Position numbers and translations under genes: made by a program. DNA of 44,902 bases from Spirochaetaceae bacterium (GTDB lineage: Bacteria > Spirochaetota > Spirochaetia > WRBN01): contig JAHHUI010000001.1 of assembly GCA_020024055.1 (NCBI GenBank), positions 1-44,902 on the forward strand, written 5' to 3'. Shown here piece by piece: positions 38,190-44,902 of this stretch (its first letter is position 1; each line of letters begins with the position of its first letter). Under the pieces are notes generated by a model that was given only the letters and a program-made list of their open reading frames with translations, was not told where the DNA came from and searched no databases.

Positions 38190-38705
38190 CTAGAGCGGGT
38201 AATCAGCACTAAAAGCAAGGATTTTCCACTTTTGATCACTTTGCTGCACCATGGTCAGCAAAACAAGAGTCTTTTTTCCAAATCCGATCAGCTTGCCCTG
38301 GATTTGATACAAGTTTCGATTTTGAGGCTGGGCCACACCAATACGAAATGATGTAAAACTAAGATTATTTTTAAGCAGATCCTGCATATAGGCACGCAAA
38401 ACCTGTACTGAATCGGCAGCAATAAGGTCTAAGCGAATTTTGCCATCCATATAGGCATTCAGAAATTCATATGCGGCCACTGTGCGTGGATGAACAGACG
38501 TATCGAGCATGCCTAAATCTTCGTCCTGGGCCAAATGCGGATTATTCAAGCCCTCACCCAAAGCAAAAATCAGAGGTGTTCTTTCTTTAGAAAGAATCTC
38601 TTTTTCTTCCTCTGGAACCGGTGGCATTTGGGCAGCGACAAAGGAAATACGAGATATACAATATATAAAAATGAAAGAGAGTATATGTTTTTCTACATGC
38701 TTCAC
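38190..38705 (-). CDS. Exported hypothetical protein
   Basis: A 171-residue protein with a signal peptide (hydrophobic stretch 8-24, likely cut after FVAA). The mature part is acidic at first, then alpha/beta, ending KWKILAFSADYPL; this could be an NTF2-like fold, but no family is recognised. The start is GTG; the ribosome site is weak. It lies upstream of the TPR gene and probably shares its promoter. Confidence 0.7.
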   Translation of the reverse strand: MKHVEKHILSFIFIYCISRISFVAAQMPPVPEEEKEILSKERTPLIFALGEGLNNPHLAQDEDLGMLDTSVHPRTVAAYEFLNAYMDGKIRLDLIAADSVQVLRAYMQDLLKNNLSFTSFRIGVAQPQNRNLYQIQGKLIGFGKKTLVLLTMVQQSDQKWKILAFSADYPL

Positions 38706-38726
38706 TTTTCAAAGTCTCTTGCTAAA

Positions 38727-38756
38727 GCTATAATAGATGTATCCTTGCAGCGTCAA
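38727..38756 (-). promoter_or_regulatory. Candidate promoter of the exported protein and TPR genes
   Basis: On the minus strand, TTGACG (38751-38756), an 18-nt spacer and TATAGC (38727-38732). Confidence 0.5.
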
Positions 38757-38902
38757 GTACCCGTAGGGTTTATTATCTTTGTATACACAGGCATATTTTA
38801 TATCTTACACAGAAAATGTCATCAAAGATGCAAAGATAACGCCTAAAGCTGGAAGAAATGACAAGCACAGGGGAAAGTTTGAGCCGCAAAGGGGGACATT
38901 AA

Positions 38903-39661
38903 ATGATTAGAACTTTACCTAAAAATTTTCGATGGGTATTTTTTGGCGATTCTATCACAGATGCAAATCGCCTGATTTCTTTAAATCCGCAAAAAGCGAT
39001 GGGCCATGGCTATGCACTGATTGCCAGTGATTTGGTGAACAATCTGGCTCCTGAGATTTCATGCCAGCCTATCAATCGAGGCATATCGGGCAATCGCCTG
39101 CATGACCTTATCTTGCGTCTGGACAAAGATGTGATTGACGAGCAGCCGGATCTGGTGAGCATCTTGGTGGGAATTAACGATGTTCTGCGGGCTTTTGACC
39201 GCGATGAGCCTTCGCCTTTGGAACAATTCGGCCATGCCTATCGTGCGATGATCACTGAAATTCAAGGCCGCACAGGCGCAAAAATCATTCTGATGGAACC
39301 CTATCTTCTTTTGGTTCACCCAGAAAAACAAAGTGTGATGGTGGACGAATTGAAAGCCAAGCAAGACCTTATTGCAGAGATCGCACAGGAATTCAATCTG
39401 CCCTTCATTCACCTTCAGGAAAGATTCAACACATTGTGCAAATATCGCCAGGAAAATTTCTGGAGCGCCGATGGCATTCATCCCACACATTCAGGGCATA
39501 TGACCATTGCGCTGGAATTGATTAAGATTCTCATGGTGAAAGAATTCCAAAGCAGTGAGGATCAGATGAGCACACAGGCAACTGACAATAAAACACAACA
39601 GACTGAATCATCCCCTCAGGGCAAAGCAGCAGGCAAAAAGAAAAAGAAAAGAGAGTCTTAA
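38903..39661 (+). CDS. SGNH/GDSL-family hydrolase
   Basis: A 252-residue serine hydrolase without a signal peptide. All four blocks are present: block I FFGDSITD with nucleophile S17, G60 and N64 (NRGISGN), N92 in GIND, and D190-x2-H193 (DGIHPTHSGH). It would act as an esterase or deacetylase on an unknown substrate. The C-terminal 30 residues are polar, ending in a lysine run, and probably disordered. AGGGGGAC before the ATG is the ribosome site. valS starts 6 nt after it. Confidence 0.9.
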   Translation: MIRTLPKNFRWVFFGDSITDANRLISLNPQKAMGHGYALIASDLVNNLAPEISCQPINRGISGNRLHDLILRLDKDVIDEQPDLVSILVGINDVLRAFDRDEPSPLEQFGHAYRAMITEIQGRTGAKIILMEPYLLLVHPEKQSVMVDELKAKQDLIAEIAQEFNLPFIHLQERFNTLCKYRQENFWSADGIHPTHSGHMTIALELIKILMVKEFQSSEDQMSTQATDNKTQQTESSPQGKAAGKKKKKRES

Positions 39662-39667
39662 ACACAC

Positions 39668-42313
39668 ATGAAAAATCATGACATGCCCAAAAATTATGCA
39701 CCCAAAGAATTTGAGGAACGCATATATAAAAAATGGATGCAGCATCAGGCCTTTCGGCCGGAAATCATGAGCGACGGGCAGCCGTTTGTCATGGTGATTC
39801 CCCCGCCGAATGTCACCGGCGTGCTGCATATGGGGCATGGCCTGAACAACAGCCTGCAGGACATTCTTGCGCGCTATCATCGCATGAGCGGACGCGCCAC
39901 ACTGTGGCTTCCGGGCACAGACCATGCCGGCATTGCCACACAGCATGTGGTGGAGCGGGAATTGCATGCACAGGGCAAAGATCGCCATGACCTGGGCAGG
40001 GAAAAATTTATTGAAGAAACCTGGCGCGTGAAAGAACGGCATCATAAAGTGATTATTGAGCAGCTGAAAAAGATTGGCAGCAGCTGTGACTGGTCACGCG
40101 AGCGTTTCACCCTGGATGAAGGGCTTAGCGCTGCGGTGCGCCATGTTTTTGTCACCCTATATCAGCGTGATTTGCTGTATCAGGGCAAATATCTGGTGAA
40201 TTGGTGCACATGCTGCGGCACGGCATTGGCCGATGACGAAGTGGAATATCATGACGAAGAAGGATATTTATACCATCTGCGTTATATCCTGGAAGATGGC
40301 AGTGGCGAGCTGATCGTGGCCACCACACGACCGGAGACTATCTTTGGCGATGTGGCCGTGGCGGTGCACCCTGAAGACACGCGCTATGCACATCTGATTG
40401 GAAAAAAGCTGCGCCTGCCTCTGCAGGATCGCTGTGTACCTATTATCGCCGACAGCTATGTCGATCGTGAATTTGGCACGGCATGTCTGAAAATTACCCC
40501 TGCACATGATATTAACGACTATGAAATTGGCCAGCGGCACAATCTTCCCAGCATTAACATCATGAATGCCAACGGGCATTTAAACGAAGAAGTGCCGGCT
40601 CCCTGGCGCGGACTGCCTATTGGGCAGGCGCGCTCTTCTGTGGTGCAAGCCTTGGAAAGAGAAGGCCTGCTGACGGGCAAAACCCCACATCAAAACCGCG
40701 TGGGCTGCTGCTATCGCTGTGACACACCTATTCAGCCGTATTTGAGCAAGCAATGGTTTGTGCGGATGAAACCCATGGCGGAAAAGGCCCTTTGTGCCTG
40801 GCAAAGCGGAGAGATTCATTTCTATCCCAAGCGCTGGGAAAACACCTATCGGCACTGGCTGGAAAATATCCGCGACTGGTGTATCAGCCGTCAGCTTTGG
40901 TGGGGGCATCGCATTCCTGCCTGGCATTGTGCTTTCTGTGGAAAAATCAGCGTCAGTAAAGAAGATCTCACACAATGCAGCCATTGCGGGTCAACAGACA
41001 TTATCCAAGATCCGGATGTATTAGACACTTGGTTTTCCAGCTGGCTGTGGCCTTTTTCCACCATGGGCTGGCCCGAAAAAACAGATGATTTAAAAAAATA
41101 CTATCCGGGCAATACACTCGTCACCGCTTATGACATTATCTTTTTCTGGGTGGCGCGCATGATCATGGCCGGCTTGGAATTTACTGGTCGGGTACCTTTC
41201 CACGATATTTACATTACCCCCTTGGTGCGCGACAAACAGGGACGCAAAATGAGCAAAAGCCTGGGCAATGGAATTGATCCATTAGACATTGTGGACGAAT
41301 ATGGCGCCGATGCGCTGAAATTCACCATTGCCTATCTCAGCAGCCAGGGCCAAGACCTGCCCTTGGATCATGACAGTTTCAAGCTGGGCAGCAAATTCTG
41401 CAACAAAATCTGGAATGCCAGCCGTTATCTGCTGATGAATCTGGACAATATTCCTGTGCAGGAGAAAGCACGGTATAATGAATTGGATCATTGGATCCTC
41501 GCTCGATTGAACCTGGCAGCACGGCATATGTCTAAAGCCTTTGCCGAATATCGTTTTGATGATATGGGCCATGTGGTCTACGATTTCTTCTGGAATGATT
41601 TCTGTGACTGGTACATCGAAGCCAGCAAATTGGGCCTGTACAGCGACAATGCCCAGGAGCAAAGCCGCGCCCTGACTGCGGCACTGGCCATTATGAAAGA
41701 GACCTTGGCTTTGCTGCATCCATTCGTGCCATTTCTTAGTGAAGAAATCTACAGCAAAATACCCGGCTGTGCAGAAAGTCTGCTGATTTTACAGCCCTAT
41801 CCTGTCTATCATGAAAACCGGCATGAGCCTGAATTATTGCAGCAATTTGAGATTTTACAGCAGCTCATTTCAGGCATACGCACATTGCGCAGCGAAAATC
41901 AGATTACCCCAGAAAAACGTGTCAAGGTAACGATTGCTTTTGATAAGGACTTTTTGCATCAGGATTTTATCAAGAGCTGTTTTGCGCTGATTGTCAGCCT
42001 TGCACGCTGTGAATCTGTGGAAATATGGGCAGAAAATCACGCACCTGAACAAAGTCTCAGCTTTCATCTTGACGGCTGCCGTGCCTATATCCTGATGGCC
42101 GATCTGATTGACAAAGAAGCCGAGAAAGCAAAAACGCGCAAAGAAATTGAAAAGATGCGTGCATTGCTGGCGGGCGCAGAAGCTAAATTGGCCAATGAAA
42201 ATTTCCTTGCCAAAGCGGCTGAAAGCGCCGTGCAAAAAGAACATGCCAAAAAGCAGGAAGCCTTACATGCACTGGAGCGTTTGCAAATTTATTTGGATAA
42301 ACTGAATAATTAG
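39668..42313 (+). CDS. valS: Valyl-tRNA synthetase
   Basis: An 881-residue class I synthetase. HIGH reads HMGH in PPPNVTGVLHMGHGLNN; the editing domain contains TTRPETIFGD; KMSKS is exact (GRKMSKSLGNGIDP). The C-terminal 70 residues form the ValS tRNA-binding coiled coil (KEAEKAKTRKEIEKM onward). The start lies 6 nt after the SGNH gene and lacks a strong ribosome site, suggesting coupling. Its stop overlaps the convergent ZIP stop by 4 nt. Confidence 0.98.
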   Translation: MKNHDMPKNYAPKEFEERIYKKWMQHQAFRPEIMSDGQPFVMVIPPPNVTGVLHMGHGLNNSLQDILARYHRMSGRATLWLPGTDHAGIATQHVVERELHAQGKDRHDLGREKFIEETWRVKERHHKVIIEQLKKIGSSCDWSRERFTLDEGLSAAVRHVFVTLYQRDLLYQGKYLVNWCTCCGTALADDEVEYHDEEGYLYHLRYILEDGSGELIVATTRPETIFGDVAVAVHPEDTRYAHLIGKKLRLPLQDRCVPIIADSYVDREFGTACLKITPAHDINDYEIGQRHNLPSINIMNANGHLNEEVPAPWRGLPIGQARSSVVQALEREGLLTGKTPHQNRVGCCYRCDTPIQPYLSKQWFVRMKPMAEKALCAWQSGEIHFYPKRWENTYRHWLENIRDWCISRQLWWGHRIPAWHCAFCGKISVSKEDLTQCSHCGSTDIIQDPDVLDTWFSSWLWPFSTMGWPEKTDDLKKYYPGNTLVTAYDIIFFWVARMIMAGLEFTGRVPFHDIYITPLVRDKQGRKMSKSLGNGIDPLDIVDEYGADALKFTIAYLSSQGQDLPLDHDSFKLGSKFCNKIWNASRYLLMNLDNIPVQEKARYNELDHWILARLNLAARHMSKAFAEYRFDDMGHVVYDFFWNDFCDWYIEASKLGLYSDNAQEQSRALTAALAIMKETLALLHPFVPFLSEEIYSKIPGCAESLLILQPYPVYHENRHEPELLQQFEILQQLISGIRTLRSENQITPEKRVKVTIAFDKDFLHQDFIKSCFALIVSLARCESVEIWAENHAPEQSLSFHLDGCRAYILMADLIDKEAEKAKTRKEIEKMRALLAGAEAKLANENFLAKAAESAVQKEHAKKQEALHALERLQIYLDKLNN

Positions 42314-43092
42314 CTTAATAAAACAAGACTCAAACCCATCACAATCATGCCCGAAGTTAAGCCCAGCATGGCTAAATGATAATGCCCGTATTCCTTTGCC
42401 GCGGGCAAAAGTTCATCCAGAGAAATATACACCATGATGCCTGCAATCGCAATGTTAATCTGCTGAAGCAAGACGGGCGTGAGCACAGGCATTAAAAGAA
42501 AATACGCCAGCAGGGCGCCAATAGGTTCTGTCATGCCCGAAAGAAAAGTCATCCACATGGCTTTTTTTCGATTATGTGTGGCTTCATAGACAGGAATATA
42601 CACCGCCATGCCCTCGGGAATATTATGAATAGCAATGGCAATAGAAATCATTAGACCAATTCTTGGATTTTCCAGCGAGCCAAGAAAAGTGACCATGCCT
42701 TCGGGGAAATTGTGCAAAGCAATGACAATCGTGGTGAGCATACCTGTACGCCAGAGCGATTTTGAAGGCCCGGTACGCCCTTCATTGTGCTGGCCTATAT
42801 CCGGCTCGCACAAATCCGGTATCAGGCGATTGACTGCAATCACCACCATAATACCAATAAGAAAAGAAATTAAAGCGCGCATTCCCCCTTTAAAAGAGCC
42901 AAAATACTCTATCAAAATGCTTTGTCCATTGGCAAATAATTCCACAAAAGAGACATAAATCATCACGCCGGCGGAAAACCCCAATGAGGCTGAAAGCCAT
43001 TTATGATCTCCCTTGCGGTATAATATGCTTAGAACACCGCCCAAGGTGGTGGCTAATCCAGCCGTGGCAGATAAAATAAGCGCGTATAGCAT
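42310..43092 (-). CDS. ZIP-family metal transporter, ZupT-like
   Basis: A 260-residue inner-membrane importer with about eight helices. Metal-site motifs are HNFPEG (H127, E131) in helix IV and HNIPEG (H156, E160) in helix V. The loop at about 92-115 is cytoplasmic and polar. The family takes up Zn2+ and often Fe2+ or Mn2+. AGGAG lies about 11 nt before the ATG. No metal-regulator operator was recognised. Confidence 0.93.
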   Translation of the reverse strand: MLYALILSATAGLATTLGGVLSILYRKGDHKWLSASLGFSAGVMIYVSFVELFANGQSILIEYFGSFKGGMRALISFLIGIMVVIAVNRLIPDLCEPDIGQHNEGRTGPSKSLWRTGMLTTIVIALHNFPEGMVTFLGSLENPRIGLMISIAIAIHNIPEGMAVYIPVYEATHNRKKAMWMTFLSGMTEPIGALLAYFLLMPVLTPVLLQQINIAIAGIMVYISLDELLPAAKEYGHYHLAMLGLTSGMIVMGLSLVLLS

Positions 43093-43158
43093 AATGACTC
43101 ATAACTCCTTAACTCTTAAAGCGATTTTGTTCTTTACAATAATATATGGTAATGATTT

Positions 43159-44502
43159 ATGAACCAAAAACCGAAATCTGATTGTATGATTACCCTTAAA
43201 AGAACTGTTTTTTGCCTCATTTTAATCTTCGGCACAACTTTCACTTATGCGCAGGAAAATGATGAAGAAATAGATTTTATCAATACTCATGAGGAATTTG
43301 AAGATAATATTCCTATCCCTAATGCACCAGACACAGAAGCTGTGCCTGAGGACAGACATTTAACAGATAAACAGACAGTCTATACAGGCGTGCACGATGG
43401 ACTGGAAGACATGAATTTACATACTGAAGAGGTTAATGTTGAGGAGGCTTTGGTTTTACATCGGCAGGATGTACGCCTTTTGCCCAATAAAGACGGCAGC
43501 TTCGAGCTTTTCGTGCGCCATATCCCCGGAAGAGAATCTATTCTTATTACAGACAGCACAGCTGAACCAGACGGCCTGGCTGACAATTACACTTTGCGTG
43601 CTTATGACTGGCATGCTACCTATGGTGACGAACAGCGTATTCTAAACGGAAAAATACTTAAACGCGAGCCGCCGCTGTATTTTTTAATGGACAGCACGCC
43701 TGCTGAGATTCAGGGATTTGAAAAGGGCACTCAGTGGTTTCATATCCACCTGCCCAAAGCTGTGATGTTTGGCTATCCCTGGGGCCGCGAAGGGCAATTT
43801 GACATTGGCGCAGGCACCTGGATCAGCATACGCACATTCAACAAACGCTTTGCCGATTATTCGGGACCATATAAAGACAATCCATTTGTCATTACCAGCC
43901 GAGAAAAACCCAAACCCGTGGTAGAAAGAGAAAAACCCTTCCAGCAACTGGCCAAAGAAGGCAATGGGCAGTTTTTCCAGGCCAGAAATACACAGCATAT
44001 GCTGGACCGTATTGACGAGATCCTGGCCCAAAACACCGGGCAAGACCTGGATGTGGCCATTGTTCTAGACACCACGATCAGCATGAAAGAAGACCTGAAA
44101 GAAATTAAAAAGCAGCTGGCCCCAAAATTTGCTGCCTTTCAGCTTCAGCCCGAAAACAGACAAAAATCACAACGCCTGGCGATTGTCTTTTATCGTGATT
44201 ATCCGCCAGACAAGTATTTAACAAAAGAAATTGACTTCACCAACAATTTGGAACAATTCCAGGCCGTGCTGGATATTGAAGTGGCGGCAGGGGGCTATGA
44301 CACGCCCGAGGCTGTGTATGAAGGTATTGATGCGGCTATCCATCGCCTTTCATGGTATAATCCACGCCGTCTGATCATTCAAATCGGTGATGCGATACCA
44401 CACCCCATTCCGCGAAGGAATATCACGGCCAAAACAGTGGCGCGCGATGCAGAAAAAAATAATATTTCGGTGAATACCATTCTCTTGCCTAATAGAAAGT
44501 AA
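43159..44502 (+). CDS. Exported von Willebrand A-domain protein
   Basis: A 447-residue protein with a signal peptide (core VFCLILIFGTTF, likely cut after TYA). A second in-frame ATG at 43186 would give a more usual signal; neither ATG has a good ribosome site. Residues 25-110 are acidic. A middle domain (110-260) is of unknown kind. The VWA domain starts near 298, with a MIDAS motif D304-T-T306-I-S308, followed by GGYDTPEAV and IQIGDAIPH. VWA domains bind metal and protein ligands. The role here is probably periplasmic or surface protein contact. Confidence 0.82.
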   Translation: MNQKPKSDCMITLKRTVFCLILIFGTTFTYAQENDEEIDFINTHEEFEDNIPIPNAPDTEAVPEDRHLTDKQTVYTGVHDGLEDMNLHTEEVNVEEALVLHRQDVRLLPNKDGSFELFVRHIPGRESILITDSTAEPDGLADNYTLRAYDWHATYGDEQRILNGKILKREPPLYFLMDSTPAEIQGFEKGTQWFHIHLPKAVMFGYPWGREGQFDIGAGTWISIRTFNKRFADYSGPYKDNPFVITSREKPKPVVEREKPFQQLAKEGNGQFFQARNTQHMLDRIDEILAQNTGQDLDVAIVLDTTISMKEDLKEIKKQLAPKFAAFQLQPENRQKSQRLAIVFYRDYPPDKYLTKEIDFTNNLEQFQAVLDIEVAAGGYDTPEAVYEGIDAAIHRLSWYNPRRLIIQIGDAIPHPIPRRNITAKTVARDAEKNNISVNTILLPNRK

Positions 44503-44514
44503 ACCCCCTATAAT
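44485..44514 (+). promoter_or_regulatory. Candidate promoter of the aminopeptidase gene
   Basis: TTGCCT (44485-44490), an 18-nt spacer and TATAAT (44509-44514). Five C directly precede the -10 box. It overlaps the end of the VWA gene. Confidence 0.5.
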
Positions 44515-44532
44515 GTGCCAAGGGGAAATATT

Positions 44533-44902
44533 ATGAGCAAGAATCACTTGTCTAATGTTTACACACAGGCGCAGAAAGCTCAGGCTTTGGCTTTCTGCGA
44601 AGAGTATAAACAATTTTTAAATCATGCCAAAACCGAACGCCTCGCCATTGCCTTGGCATTGCAAATGGCCCAAAAAGCCGGCTATGTCTCTATTGATGAA
44701 AAACAAAACCTGGTCAGCGGAGACAAAGTTTATTTCCTGAATCAGGGCAAAAATCTATGCCTGGTGCATATTGGACAGCAAACACTGACAAATGGTCTTT
44801 CCATCGTTGCTACGCATATAGACTCACCCTGTCTTGACCTCAAACCTCAGCCGATTTACGAAGATTGTGAACTGGCATTGCTGAAAACCCAGTATTACGG
44901 GG
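44533..44902 (+). CDS. M18-family aminopeptidase, 3' end outside the window
   Basis: An open frame from the ATG at 44533 to the window edge (123 codons). THIDSPCLDLKP holds the first zinc ligand (His) and Asp of the M18 family, and LALLKTQYYG matches the family segment that follows. These metalloproteases are cytosolic aminopeptidases that release N-terminal, often acidic, residues. AGGGG eight nt upstream fixes the start. Most of the catalytic domain is outside the window. Confidence 0.85.
   Translation, partial: MSKNHLSNVYTQAQKAQALAFCEEYKQFLNHAKTERLAIALALQMAQKAGYVSIDEKQNLVSGDKVYFLNQGKNLCLVHIGQQTLTNGLSIVATHIDSPCLDLKPQPIYEDCELALLKTQYYG

Overview
The window looks like a chromosomal segment from a member of the Spirochaetota (spirochaetes). 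This is inferred from gene content, not from a marker search. Pointers are a GldF/GldG-type fused ABC permease next to its ATPase and a DUF4340 protein; a membrane M23 peptidase, bactofilin, YaaR and RicT cluster; a DUF3996-like outer-membrane barrel of the kind known from Borrelia; many small lipoproteins; and a CapA-like protein beside dksA. No rRNA or tRNA gene was recognised. Promoters are mostly of the sigma-70 type, and rho-independent terminators are common in the accessory parts.

Layout. 1-2356 (minus): two tandem paralogous DNA methyltransferases; the complete one carries a C-terminal Mrr-like nuclease domain. 2367-5968: metG (minus) and eno (plus), divergent. 5969-10963: an accessory array of small exported-protein genes, each bracketed by a terminator and a promoter. 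Two intact lipoproteins and three decayed paralogues share an 'LN-x-T-x-W' core. A DUF3996-like barrel, a VOC protein and a small orphan gene lie among them. Five promoters in this array have a cytosine tract between the -35 and -10 boxes. 10964-15192 (minus): an exported protein, a DHH phosphoesterase, hisS, rlmE and a ferritin-like/VIT1 metal transporter. 15399-16230: a decayed lipoprotein metalloprotease with an intact metzincin zinc motif. 16339-18197 (minus): rfbB and rfbD for dTDP-deoxysugar synthesis. 18278-21092: a HIT protein, then corA, a CapA-like protein and dksA on the minus strand. 21367-25823 (plus): a glycosyltransferase overlapping a Gld-type ABC transporter operon. 25899-32201 (plus): a very large GH13-like protein behind a consensus promoter, then secA. 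32207-35104 (minus): M23 peptidase, bactofilin, yaaR and ricT. 35247-38705 (minus): a 965-residue TPR protein and a small exported protein. 38903-44902: an SGNH hydrolase, valS, a ZIP transporter (minus), an exported VWA protein and the start of an M18 aminopeptidase.

Housekeeping genes (metG, hisS, valS, secA, eno, rlmE, dksA) are intact. Decay is confined to exported or lipoprotein genes, mostly by one-base indels in short homopolymers. The most interesting feature is the family of promoters with C-tract spacers driving the small exported genes. The architecture matches promoters that phase-vary by spacer length in other bacteria, and one copy has a shortened 12-base spacer in front of a broken gene. 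Other leads are a GH13-like protein that seems to have lost catalytic residues, a large TPR protein with a broken P-loop, and the decayed metzincin.
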